DNA of 29,937 bases from an uncultured Prevotella sp. Lineage in GTDB: Bacteria > Bacteroidota > Bacteroidia > Bacteroidales > Bacteroidaceae. The first letter of the stretch is position 1, and each line of letters starts with the position of its first letter. Positions 7,354 through 15,701 of this stretch are shown here, one piece after another. The translations under genes and the position numbers were made by a program. Below the pieces are notes generated by a model. It worked only from the letters and a program-made list of their open reading frames with translations. It was not told the origin of the DNA and searched no databases. The stretch lies in contig CALFIY010000017.1 of the NCBI GenBank assembly GCA_937877595.1, forward strand, positions 1-29,937. Reading direction: 5' to 3'.

Positions 7354-8220
7354 ATGAAGAAGCCAACAGCAATACTACTGTTACACTGTCCAGACCAGCA
7401 GGGCATTATTTCTGAGGTGACAAGATTCATCACCGACAATCAGGGAAATATTGTATACTTAGACCAGTATGTCGACAAGCAAGACGGCATGTTCTTCATG
7501 CGCATTGAGTGGGAACTGGAGACTTTCCTCATTCCCCGCGACAAGATTCTCGAATACATCAGCACGCTCTACTCCAAGCGCTACCAAATGGTCTGCAACC
7601 TGTACTTCAGTGACCGCAGGCCGCGCATGGCCATCTTTGTCAGCAAGATGAGCCACTGTCTCTATGACCTTCTGGCCCGATGGAAAGCAGGCGAATGGGA
7701 TGTCGACATACCGTGCATAGTGTCAAACCATGAGGATCTGCGCTACGTGGCAGAGCAATTCTCCATACCATATTACGTGTGGTCTATCAATAAAGACCAT
7801 TCCAACAAGGCAGAAGTGGAAGCAGCAGAGATGGAACTGCTGCGCAGGGAGGAAGTGACGTTTATAGTGCTGGCAAGATACATGCAGATAATAAGCGATG
7901 AAATGATAGCATCGTTCCCAAATCATATTATCAACATCCACCACTCTTTCCTTCCAGCCTTCGTAGGTGCAAAACCGTACCATCAGGCTTGGGAAAGAGG
8001 CGTAAAGATTATCGGCGCCACAAGCCACTATGTCACGGCAGAACTCGACGCTGGGCCGATAATAGAACAAGACGTTACGCGCATCACTCATAAAGACACG
8101 CCCGACAGCCTTGTGCTGAAAGGCAAGGACCTTGAGAAGATTGTGCTGTCGCATGCCGTGTCGAAGCATATCCAGCGAAAGATTTTGACATACAAGAACA
8201 AGACCATCATCTTCAGTTAA
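7354..8220 (+). CDS. purU: Formyltetrahydrofolate deformylase
   Basis: Hydrolyses 10-formyl-tetrahydrofolate to formate and tetrahydrofolate, balancing one-carbon pools and supplying formate for purine synthesis. The 288-residue protein has the normal PurU architecture: an N-terminal ACT domain (about 5-85) and a formyltransferase-like domain (about 92-270). The Asn-His-Asp catalytic set is visible as N194 and H196 in INIHHSFLPAF and D232 in AELDAGPII. hisH begins 17 nt after its stop, so the two are likely cotranscribed. The link is plausible because HisF/HisH release AICAR, which is consumed by a formyl-folate-dependent step, but this is inference. Confidence 0.95.
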   Translation: MKKPTAILLLHCPDQQGIISEVTRFITDNQGNIVYLDQYVDKQDGMFFMRIEWELETFLIPRDKILEYISTLYSKRYQMVCNLYFSDRRPRMAIFVSKMSHCLYDLLARWKAGEWDVDIPCIVSNHEDLRYVAEQFSIPYYVWSINKDHSNKAEVEAAEMELLRREEVTFIVLARYMQIISDEMIASFPNHIINIHHSFLPAFVGAKPYHQAWERGVKIIGATSHYVTAELDAGPIIEQDVTRITHKDTPDSLVLKGKDLEKIVLSHAVSKHIQRKILTYKNKTIIFS

Positions 8221-8237
8221 CACGCGCAAGAAGAATA

Positions 8238-8855
8238 ATGAACGTTGCCATTATAAAATACAATGCAGGAAATATCTTCTCCGTAGACTGTGCCCTGCGC
8301 CGTCTTGGCGTGGAGCCTCTGCTTACTGACGATGCCGAGCAACTGAAACGTGCCGACCGCATCGTCTTTCCCGGCCAGGGCGAAGCAAGCGGAGCCATGG
8401 AATATCTGCGGCAGCGCGGACTGGACGTGCTGATAAAAAGCCTGCGACAGCCTGTGCTGGGAATATGCATCGGCCAGCAACTGCTATGCAGACATTCGGA
8501 AGAAGGTGATGTCGACTGCATTGGCGTTTTTGATGCCGAGGTAAAGCGTTTCTCGCCTGTGCGCCACGAAGACAAAGTGCCGTGCATGGGATGGAACAGC
8601 ATAACCGACGCAAAAGGTCCTCTGTTCGACAATCTGCCGCAGCACGACGAGGCTACAGCACCATACGTGTATTTCGTACATAGTTTCTATGTACCGTTGT
8701 GCCAGCACACTGCTGCCGCAGCCAACCACATACTTCAATACTCTGCAGCCCTGCAGCGCGACAACTTCTATGCTTGCCAGTTTCATCCGGAAAAGAGCGG
8801 CGACGTGGGAGAACGGATACTGCGCAACTTCCTGGAACTGGACAGCAAGCCATAG
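8238..8855 (+). CDS. hisH: Imidazole glycerol phosphate synthase, glutamine amidotransferase subunit
   Basis: HisH hydrolyses glutamine and channels ammonia to HisF, which uses it to form imidazole glycerol phosphate and AICAR. The 205-residue class I amidotransferase carries the nucleophile C77 in GICIGQQLLC and the H183/E185 pair in FHPEKSG. The oxyanion region reads FPGQGEASGAM. It is the first of four his genes (H-A-F-IE), 17 nt behind purU and 39 nt ahead of hisA, with its partner hisF two genes downstream. Confidence 0.96.
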   Translation: MNVAIIKYNAGNIFSVDCALRRLGVEPLLTDDAEQLKRADRIVFPGQGEASGAMEYLRQRGLDVLIKSLRQPVLGICIGQQLLCRHSEEGDVDCIGVFDAEVKRFSPVRHEDKVPCMGWNSITDAKGPLFDNLPQHDEATAPYVYFVHSFYVPLCQHTAAAANHILQYSAALQRDNFYACQFHPEKSGDVGERILRNFLELDSKP

Positions 8856-8894
8856 CAAGAAAGAACTAAAGTTAACGACATACATTCCGAGAAA

Positions 8895-9626
8895 GTGATA
8901 GAACTCATACCTGCCATAGACATCATCAACGGCCAGTGCGTGCGACTCACCAAAGGCGACTATCAGCAGAAAACCGTATATAGCGACTCTCCTGCTGAGA
9001 TGGCGCAGCGCTTTGAGAAAGCAGGATGCAGCAGACTTCATGTTGTAGACCTGGATGGTGCAAAGGCTCGCCACATTGTCAATGTCGAGGTGCTCAAAAG
9101 CATAACGTCGTCCACTTCGCTCGTTGTCGACTTTGGCGGAGGCATAAAAAGCGACGCCGACATTGAGACGGCTTTTGCCTGTGGCGCCCACAAAGTCACT
9201 GTCGGCTCCGTTGCCGTGACAAACCCGGATTTGTTCCTCGCGTGGATAGAGAAATACGGTGCTGACAGGCTTATTCTCGGCGCTGACGTACGCGACGGGA
9301 AAATCAGTATCAACGGCTGGAAAGAAGACTCTGCCGAGGACCTTCTCCCGTTCTTGCGCCACTATCTTGATGCAGGCGTGACGCAGGTTCTATGCACCGA
9401 TATATCCAAAGACGGCACGCTGGCCGGTCCTGCGCTGTCGCTCTATCGCTCCATTATGCAAGCCTATCCTTCCATACACCTCATTGCCAGCGGCGGAGTG
9501 TCGTCGGCCGACGACATCATGCAACTCAATGCTGCCGGAGTGCCTGCCGTCGTATTTGGCAAAGCCTTCTACGAGGGAAGAATAGACTTGGAACAACTAA
9601 TAAAAACTCTCTCATCTACAAAATAA
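8895..9626 (+). CDS. hisA: ProFAR isomerase (HisA)
   Basis: Catalyses the Amadori isomerisation of ProFAR to PRFAR, the fourth step of histidine synthesis. The (beta/alpha)8 barrel of 243 residues begins IELIPAIDIINGQCVRL with the catalytic Asp in PAIDI. It also shows VDLDGAKA, VDFGGGIKS, the DISKDGTLAGPAL segment with the second catalytic Asp, and a C-terminal ASGGVSS phosphate-binding loop. The start codon is GTG at 8895, because the family N-terminus begins exactly there and no ATG fits. hisF follows after 6 nt. Confidence 0.96.
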   Translation: MIELIPAIDIINGQCVRLTKGDYQQKTVYSDSPAEMAQRFEKAGCSRLHVVDLDGAKARHIVNVEVLKSITSSTSLVVDFGGGIKSDADIETAFACGAHKVTVGSVAVTNPDLFLAWIEKYGADRLILGADVRDGKISINGWKEDSAEDLLPFLRHYLDAGVTQVLCTDISKDGTLAGPALSLYRSIMQAYPSIHLIASGGVSSADDIMQLNAAGVPAVVFGKAFYEGRIDLEQLIKTLSSTK

Positions 9627-9632
9627 GCAATA

Positions 9633-10433
9633 ATGTCACTGGCAAAACGCATCATACCATGTCTGGATGTTAAGAATGGCGAGACCGTCAAAGGCACAAA
9701 CTTCGTCAATCTCCGTTCCGCCGGCGATCCCGTGGCACTGGCCAAGGCCTACTCTGCACAGGGTGCAGACGAATTGGTGTTTCTCGACATCACGGCATCA
9801 TTTGAAGAGAGGAAAACCTTTACCGACATGGTGACACGCGTGGCAGAGGAAATAAACATACCTTTTACCGTCGGCGGCGGCATTAACGAACTTTCTGATG
9901 TGGAGCGTTTGCTGTATGCCGGCGCTGACAAGGTGAGCATAAATTCTGCTGCAATTCGTCGGCCAGGACTGATTGACGAGATAGCAAGCCATTTCGGCTC
10001 ACAGGTATGCGTGGTGGCTATTGACGCACGGCTTGATACCGACACCAGTGCTGATGCCAGCACAGCGTCAGCCGACGAAGAGACTGGCTGGCACTGCTAT
10101 CTGAAAGGCGGACGCGAACGCACGGAACGCACACTGTTCGACTGGGCCCGTGAAGCGCAAGAGCGTGGTGCCGGAGAAATTCTTTTTACATCAATGAACC
10201 ACGACGGGGTGAAACATGGCTATGCAAATGCAGCCCTGCGCCGTCTCTCCGATTCTCTCTCCATTCCTATAATAGCCAGTGGCGGTGCCGGGCAGCGCGA
10301 ACACTTCCGCGATGCCTTTATCCACGGCCATGCCGATGCCGCCTTGGCTGCCAGTGTCTTCCATTTCGGAGAAATTCCCATTCCGCAACTTAAACAATAC
10401 CTCAGACAGGAAGGTATCAACATACGCCTATGA
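9633..10433 (+). CDS. hisF: Imidazole glycerol phosphate synthase, cyclase subunit
   Basis: HisF cyclises PRFAR with ammonia delivered by HisH, giving imidazole glycerol phosphate for histidine and AICAR for purines. The barrel shows IIPCLDVKNGETVKGTNF with the first catalytic Asp (D12), VGGGI, the second catalytic Asp (D131 in VVAIDAR), GAGEILFTSMNHDG and ASGGAG. The 266-residue length is longer than usual. An Ala/Asp/Ser/Thr-rich insertion lies at about residues 134-150, directly after D131. The stop overlaps the hisIE start by 4 nt (ATGA). Confidence 0.95.
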   Translation: MSLAKRIIPCLDVKNGETVKGTNFVNLRSAGDPVALAKAYSAQGADELVFLDITASFEERKTFTDMVTRVAEEINIPFTVGGGINELSDVERLLYAGADKVSINSAAIRRPGLIDEIASHFGSQVCVVAIDARLDTDTSADASTASADEETGWHCYLKGGRERTERTLFDWAREAQERGAGEILFTSMNHDGVKHGYANAALRRLSDSLSIPIIASGGAGQREHFRDAFIHGHADAALAASVFHFGEIPIPQLKQYLRQEGINIRL

Positions 10434-11077
10434 CAATAGATTTTGAAAAAATGAACGGGCTTGTGCCTGCAATCATACAAGACGCAAAAACACGACAGGT
10501 ACTTATGCTGGGCTTTATGAACGAAGAAGCCTATCGCAAAACCGTCGACACAGGACATGTCACCTTCTGGAGCCGCACGCGTCAGACGCTGTGGACAAAA
10601 GGAGAAACCAGCGGCCACTACCTTAATCTTGTAGACATCAAGGCAGACTGCGACAACGACACTCTTCTGGTCAGAGTCAACCCTGTTGGGCCGATATGCC
10701 ACAAAGGCACCGACACATGCTGGGGCGAAGAAAATGCTGCCAATCCGATGCTTTTCCTCTCCGAACTGCAGGATTTCATCAACCGCAGAAAAGAAGAAAT
10801 GCCCGAAGGCTCATACACCACGAAACTCTTCAGCAGCGGCATTAACAAGATATCACAGAAAGTGGGCGAAGAAGCACTCGAGACAGTGATAGAAGCCGTG
10901 GGTGGCGACAACGGAAAACTTATCTACGAAGCCAGCGACCTGCTCTATCATCTCATGGTAATGCTCAGCGCCAAGAATGTACATATAGAAGACGTTGCGG
11001 CAGAACTGCAGAAACGCCACGACCCAAACTGGGACAAACAGAGGCGCGAGGCAAAGGCTGCAGGCAAAATGAAATAA
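10430..11077 (+). CDS. hisIE: Bifunctional phosphoribosyl-AMP cyclohydrolase / phosphoribosyl-ATP pyrophosphatase
   Basis: Performs steps two and three of histidine synthesis. The 215-residue fusion has an N-terminal HisI domain (about 1-110), with TFWSRTR, the KADCDNDTLL metal-binding block and cysteines C74, C90 and C97. A HisE domain (about 125-210) carries KVGEEALETVIEA and YEASDLLYHL. It overlaps hisF by 4 nt. It closes the four-gene his block. hisG, hisD, hisC and hisB are not in the window. Confidence 0.96.
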   Translation: MTIDFEKMNGLVPAIIQDAKTRQVLMLGFMNEEAYRKTVDTGHVTFWSRTRQTLWTKGETSGHYLNLVDIKADCDNDTLLVRVNPVGPICHKGTDTCWGEENAANPMLFLSELQDFINRRKEEMPEGSYTTKLFSSGINKISQKVGEEALETVIEAVGGDNGKLIYEASDLLYHLMVMLSAKNVHIEDVAAELQKRHDPNWDKQRREAKAAGKMK

Positions 11078-11105
11078 CCACCAAACTCAGCGAAAATCGT
11101 CAACC

Positions 11106-11867
11106 ATGCTTATCGACTATAAAAACGTCAACATCTATCAGGAGAACGACAACCTCGTTCTGGAAAACGTCAACTTCCATGTCGACGAAGGAGAATTCAT
11201 CTATATCATCGGACGCGTAGGCTCCGGCAAGAGTTCGCTGCTCAAGACCATATACTTTGAACTTGATGTCAACGAAGGCGACAATGCCTTTGTGCTCAAC
11301 CATGACTTGCGCGGACTGAAGCGCAAGTATGTTCCTGCACTGCGCAGGCAGATGGGAATCATTTTCCAGGATTTCCAGTTGCTTGGCGACCGCACCGTAC
11401 ACGACAATCTCAAGTTTGTGCTCAAGGCTACCGGATGGCGCAACAAGGATGAGATGGAAACACGCATCAGCGATGTGCTGGAAGATGTTGAAATGCAGGA
11501 CAAAGCCGACCGTTTCCCACATGAACTGTCAGGCGGCGAACAGCAGCGCATTGCCATTGCCCGTGCAATACTCAACCGCCCAAAAGTAATTGTCGCCGAC
11601 GAACCGACAGGCAATCTCGATCCGGAGACGGCAGGCAATATCGTAGGACTGCTGCGCCACGTCACGCAGACAGGCACTTCAGTCATTATGACCACGCACA
11701 ACATACCGCTGCTCGACCAGTATCCTGGCATCGTCTACCGCTGCATAGACGGACGGCTTGAGGAAATTACCAACGACTATAACAAGATAATGATGCTCAA
11801 CGACGAAGCCTCTGCCGAGGAAAGTCACGAGAGCGGCTACGGCGTGAGAGAGGACTTGTCGATATAA
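11106..11867 (+). CDS. ftsE: ABC transporter ATP-binding protein, FtsE-type
   Basis: FtsE is the ATPase of the FtsEX complex, which controls septal peptidoglycan hydrolases during division. The 253-residue protein shows Walker A GRVGSGKSS (36-44), Q-loop FQDFQ near 88-91, signature LSGGEQQRIA (141-150), Walker B VIVADEP (161-167) and the switch His in MTTHN. The short NBD and the FQDFQLLGDRTVHDN segment match FtsE rather than a nutrient importer. No ftsX lies in the window, so FtsX must be encoded elsewhere. It sits 28 nt after hisIE and 42 nt before lysC. LolD/MacB-type ATPases are the main alternative. Confidence 0.85.
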   Translation: MLIDYKNVNIYQENDNLVLENVNFHVDEGEFIYIIGRVGSGKSSLLKTIYFELDVNEGDNAFVLNHDLRGLKRKYVPALRRQMGIIFQDFQLLGDRTVHDNLKFVLKATGWRNKDEMETRISDVLEDVEMQDKADRFPHELSGGEQQRIAIARAILNRPKVIVADEPTGNLDPETAGNIVGLLRHVTQTGTSVIMTTHNIPLLDQYPGIVYRCIDGRLEEITNDYNKIMMLNDEASAEESHESGYGVREDLSI

Positions 11868-11909
11868 CCAGCAGGAAATGAAATAAAGAACAAGAAAATA
11901 CATACAGCC

Positions 11910-13241
11910 ATGAAGGTAATGAAATTTGGCGGCACGTCGGTGGGTACACCGAACCGCATGAAAGAAGTGACACGTTTGGTGACAAAGTCAGGCCAGCCTG
12001 TTTTTGTAGTGCTTTCTGCTATGTCGGGCACAACAAATTCGCTGGTTGAAATCTCCAATTATCTTTATAAGAAGAACCCCGAGGGTGCCAACGACGTGAT
12101 AAACCAGTTGGAGCGCAAATATATGCAGCATGTCGATGAGTTGTACACTACCGACGAATACAAGACCAAGACACGCGAATTCCTTATAAGCGAGATGAAC
12201 TATCTCCGCTCCTTCACCAAGGAACTCTTCACCTCTTTTGAAGAGAAGAGCATCGTGGCCCAAGGCGAGATGATGTCAACCAACATGGTTGTCAACTACA
12301 TGCGCGAGCAAGGCATCAACGCCGTATTGCTCAATGCCCTCGACTTCATGCGCACCGACAAGAATTCAGAGCCCGATCCTGCATACATCAAGGAAAAACT
12401 CTGCGCTCTTATGGAAAAGAACAAAGACCAGCAGGTATATATCACGCAGGGCTTCATCTGTCGCAACGCCTACGGCGAAGTGGACAATCTACAGCGCGGC
12501 GGCTCCGACTATACGGCCTCTCTTATCGGTGCTGCACTGTCGGCAGAAGAGATACAGATATGGACAGACATTGACGGAATGCACAACAACGATCCTCGCG
12601 TAGTGGACCACACAGAGCCCGTGCATCATCTGCATTTCGAAGAGGCCGCCGAACTTGCCTATTTTGGTGCAAAGATTCTCCACCCCACGTGCGTACAGCC
12701 TGCAAAATATGCCGGCATCCCCGTCAGACTGCTCAACACCATGGCTCCGGATGCAGAGGGAACCATGATATCCAATCACACGGAATACGGAAAGATAAAG
12801 GCCGTCGCTGCCAAAGACAACATCATCGCCATCAAGATAAAGTCGAGCCGCATGTTGCTTGCCACGGGTTTCCTGCGCAAAGTGTTTGAAATCTTTGAGT
12901 CATACCAGACACCTATCGACATGGTATGTACTTCCGAAGTTGGTGTTTCGATGAGTATCGACAATTCCGCCCACCTTGGAGATATTGTCGACGAACTGAA
13001 AAAATACGGCACCGTCACTGTAGACACCGGCATGTGCATCATCTGCGTTGTCGGCGACCTCGACTGGTCGAACATTGGTTTCGAGACGCTTGTTCTCGAT
13101 GCCCTGAAGAATATCCCTGTTCGCATGGTGAGTTACGGCGGCAGCAACTACAATATTTCATTCCTCATTCGCGAAGAGGACAAACGCCGCGCACTGCAGT
13201 CTCTTAGCAACACACTGTTTAACAAGAAATCCGACGCTTAA
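11910..13241 (+). CDS. lysC: Aspartate kinase
   Basis: Phosphorylates aspartate, the first step toward lysine, diaminopimelate, threonine and methionine. The 443-residue monofunctional enzyme opens with KFGGTSVG and contains QGFICRNAYGEVDNLQRGGS and the WTDIDGMHNNDPR nucleotide-binding block. Two C-terminal ACT domains (about 300-440) usually mediate feedback control by lysine or threonine. No homoserine dehydrogenase domain is fused. I see no lysine riboswitch in the 42 nt before the start. The stop overlaps the lysA start by one base (TAATG). Confidence 0.95.
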   Translation: MKVMKFGGTSVGTPNRMKEVTRLVTKSGQPVFVVLSAMSGTTNSLVEISNYLYKKNPEGANDVINQLERKYMQHVDELYTTDEYKTKTREFLISEMNYLRSFTKELFTSFEEKSIVAQGEMMSTNMVVNYMREQGINAVLLNALDFMRTDKNSEPDPAYIKEKLCALMEKNKDQQVYITQGFICRNAYGEVDNLQRGGSDYTASLIGAALSAEEIQIWTDIDGMHNNDPRVVDHTEPVHHLHFEEAAELAYFGAKILHPTCVQPAKYAGIPVRLLNTMAPDAEGTMISNHTEYGKIKAVAAKDNIIAIKIKSSRMLLATGFLRKVFEIFESYQTPIDMVCTSEVGVSMSIDNSAHLGDIVDELKKYGTVTVDTGMCIICVVGDLDWSNIGFETLVLDALKNIPVRMVSYGGSNYNISFLIREEDKRRALQSLSNTLFNKKSDA

Positions 13242-14404
13242 TGGCAAAAGGAAAATTTCCCATAGAGAAGTTTCAGTCGCTGCAGACACCTTTCTACTAT
13301 TACGACACGACGCTGTTGCGCAACACGCTCAACGCCATCAATGCTGAAACTCGCAGCCATGATGCTTTCTTTGTCCACTATGCTGTAAAAGCCAATGCCA
13401 ATCCACTGCTGCTGCGCATCATTCGCGAAGCAGGCCTTGGTGCCGACTGTGTCAGCGGTGGCGAGATAGAGGCTGCTCTCAAGGCAGGCTTTCCTGCCGG
13501 AAAAATTGTGTTTGCAGGAGTTGGTAAATCCGACTGGGAGATACTGCTCGGGCTCAAAAATGACATCTTCTGCTTCAATGTGGAGAGCATTGCCGAACTC
13601 GAGGTAATCAACGAATTGGCTGCCCAGCAGAATAAAACAGCACGCATTGCACTGCGGCTCAATCCCAACGTAGGCGCTCACACCCATGCCAATATCACAA
13701 CAGGACTTGCTGAAAACAAGTTCGGCATTGACATGAGCCAGATGATGAATGTCATAGAGCGAATGTCTGCCATGACCAACGTAAAGTTTGTCGGACTTCA
13801 TTTCCATATCGGCAGCCAAATTCTCGACATGGGCGACTTCGAGGCTCTCTGCAACCGCATCAACGAACTGCAGAACGAACTGGAGCGCCACCGCATTATC
13901 GTTGAGAACATCAACGTCGGCGGCGGTCTTGGCATAGACTATCAGCATCCCAACCGCGTTCCGATTCCTAACTTCCGCGACTATTTTGCCACCTACGCCC
14001 GCAAACTTAAATTGCGCCCCAACCAGACATTGCATTTTGAGTTAGGACGTTCGGTAGTGGCTCAGTGCGGCAGCCTCATCGCGCGTACACTCTACATAAA
14101 ACAGGGTTCTGTAAAACAGTTTGCCATTGTCGATGCCGGATTTACCGACCTTATCCGCCCTGCCCTCTATCAGGCTTACCACAAAATAGAGAATATCAGT
14201 AGCGATGAGCCTGTTCAGACCTACGATGTTGTTGGACCGATATGCGAGTCGACTGATGTCTTTGCCAAACAGATCGATCTCAATGCCTGCCGCCGTGGCC
14301 ACCTGCTGGCAATACGCTCTGCCGGTGCCTACGGAGAGATTATGGCATCACAATATAACTGCCGCCAGTTACCAAAAGCATATCTAAGCGAAGAAATGAT
14401 ATGA
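13241..14404 (+). CDS. lysA: Diaminopimelate decarboxylase
   Basis: PLP enzyme converting meso-diaminopimelate to lysine. The 387-residue group IV decarboxylase shows the PLP lysine K50 in HYAVKANANP, HFHIGSQI, the GGGLGIDY phosphate-binding loop, ELGRSVVAQCG and the active-site cysteine near residue 335 in GPICEST. It overlaps lysC by one base and the following ATPase gene by four bases (ATGA), which suggests translational coupling on both sides. dapA, an earlier enzyme of the pathway, is at 25626-26513 in this window. Confidence 0.96.
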   Translation: MAKGKFPIEKFQSLQTPFYYYDTTLLRNTLNAINAETRSHDAFFVHYAVKANANPLLLRIIREAGLGADCVSGGEIEAALKAGFPAGKIVFAGVGKSDWEILLGLKNDIFCFNVESIAELEVINELAAQQNKTARIALRLNPNVGAHTHANITTGLAENKFGIDMSQMMNVIERMSAMTNVKFVGLHFHIGSQILDMGDFEALCNRINELQNELERHRIIVENINVGGGLGIDYQHPNRVPIPNFRDYFATYARKLKLRPNQTLHFELGRSVVAQCGSLIARTLYIKQGSVKQFAIVDAGFTDLIRPALYQAYHKIENISSDEPVQTYDVVGPICESTDVFAKQIDLNACRRGHLLAIRSAGAYGEIMASQYNCRQLPKAYLSEEMI

Positions 14405-15597
14405 AACAGCCTGCAATGGAGACTTTCTTCCGCACTCATCGCTATCTCGTGGAGCATGTAAACGCTCCCGTGCGGCGCACACTGATGGACGAAATCGACT
14501 GGTCGGCCCCTCTTATTGGCATAAAGGGTACCCGTGGTGTTGGCAAGACTACTTTCCTGTTGCAGTACGCCAAGGAGAATTTTGACATAGAAGACCGCCA
14601 GTGCCTCTACGTCAATATGAATAATTTCTACTTTCAGGGGAGAGGCATTGCCGACTTTGCCAATGAGTTCTACCACACTGGCGGTCGCGTGCTGCTCATC
14701 GACCAGGTGTTCAAGCAGCCCGACTGGTCGAAAGAACTGCGCCGCTGTCACGACGAGCACCCCGAACTCCACATTGTCTTCACCGGCAGCAGCGTGATGC
14801 GCCTTAAGGACGAAAACCCCGAACTCAACGGGATTGTGCAGTCCTACAATCTTCGCGGCTTCTCCTTCCGCGAATTCCTCAACCTGCTTACCGGCAACAA
14901 TTTCCAGCCTTATTCTCTCGAAGAAATACTTTCCAATCACGAACGCATTATCAAGCAGATATTGCCGCACGTCTCGCCCAACCGCTATTTCCAGGACTAC
15001 ATCCACCATGGCTTCTACCCGTTCTTCCAAGAGCACCGCAACTACTCGGAAAACCTGCTGAAGACAATGAACATGATGACTGAGGTAGACATACTGCTTG
15101 TGAAGCAGATAGAACTGAAGTATCTCACGAAGATAAAGAAGTTGTTCTATCAGTTGGCAGAGGAAGGACCGAAGGCGCCCAACATTTCAAAACTCGCCGC
15201 CGACATAGAGACGAGCAGGGCAACGGTAATGAACTACATAAAGTATCTTACTGATGCGCGACTGCTCAATATGATATATCCCGTAGGCAAGGAATTTCCA
15301 AAGAAGCCGTCGAAGATAATGCTCCACAACTCTAATCTTCTCTACGCCATCTATCCCATTCGCGTCAGCCAGCAGACGGCGATGGAAACATTCTTTGTCA
15401 ATGCCCTTTGGAAAGACCATAAGGTAAACCAGCAAGGCCACGACCAGTGTTTCATTGTTGATGGCGATCAGAAATTCCGCATTGTCGATGCCACTGCCAA
15501 GCAGCGCTATCAGCCCGACACCATCTATGCACGCTACAACACGGAGATAGGCAAGGACAACATCATTCCACTCTGGCTGCTCGGTTTCCTGTACTAA
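14401..15597 (+). CDS. AAA-type ATPase with DUF4143-like C-terminal region
   Basis: The 398-residue protein has Walker A GTRGVGKTT (43-51), a Walker B strand RVLLIDQV (96-103), a sensor-like IVFTGSSVMRL segment and the NLRGFSFREFLNL motif. A winged-helix-like middle follows, and a C-terminal part (about 295-398) is typical of the AAA_14/DUF4143 family widespread in Bacteroidetes. Family function is poorly known. The residue after the Walker B Asp is Gln102, where Glu is usual (LIDEV), so ATP hydrolysis may be impaired. The start overlaps lysA by four bases, so the two are coupled although their functions appear unrelated. Confidence 0.88.
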   Translation: MKQPAMETFFRTHRYLVEHVNAPVRRTLMDEIDWSAPLIGIKGTRGVGKTTFLLQYAKENFDIEDRQCLYVNMNNFYFQGRGIADFANEFYHTGGRVLLIDQVFKQPDWSKELRRCHDEHPELHIVFTGSSVMRLKDENPELNGIVQSYNLRGFSFREFLNLLTGNNFQPYSLEEILSNHERIIKQILPHVSPNRYFQDYIHHGFYPFFQEHRNYSENLLKTMNMMTEVDILLVKQIELKYLTKIKKLFYQLAEEGPKAPNISKLAADIETSRATVMNYIKYLTDARLLNMIYPVGKEFPKKPSKIMLHNSNLLYAIYPIRVSQQTAMETFFVNALWKDHKVNQQGHDQCFIVDGDQKFRIVDATAKQRYQPDTIYARYNTEIGKDNIIPLWLLGFLY

Positions 15598-15620
15598 TCA
15601 GAACATTGTAGAGGCACAAT

Positions 15621-15656
15621 AAAAAAGGGGCCCGTCTTCACAGATAGAGCCCCCTT
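15621..15656 (-). terminator. Rho-independent terminator (minus strand)
   Basis: On the minus strand AAGGGG(G)CTC pairs with GGGCCCCTT around a 13-nt loop, with one bulged G, followed by six T residues (15626-15621). It would end either a maf transcript or the candidate small RNA just upstream. On the plus strand the hairpin has no T-run, so it does not obviously serve the ATPase gene. Confidence 0.75.
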
Positions 15657-15696
15657 CGAGGAAAATGATAAATATAGATTAAAATTACTAGTTGTG
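15621..15696 (-). ncRNA. Candidate small RNA
   Basis: Between a promoter (15702-15732) and a terminator (15621-15656), both on the minus strand, lies about 75 nt with no ATG. The 5' part is A/U-rich and unstructured, and the 3' end is the terminator hairpin with T-tail, the layout of many trans-acting small RNAs. The next gene on this side is the convergent ATPase on the other strand, so it cannot be the leader of a visible gene. It could also be just the end of the maf transcript with a chance promoter match. The 5' end is estimated from the -7 element. Confidence 0.45.
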
Positions 15697-15701
15697 TGAT
15701 G

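Noticed and set aside
11868..11909. Possible lysine riboswitch before lysC
   Set aside because: Only 42 nt separate ftsE from lysC, far too short for a lysine riboswitch, and no structured element is visible.
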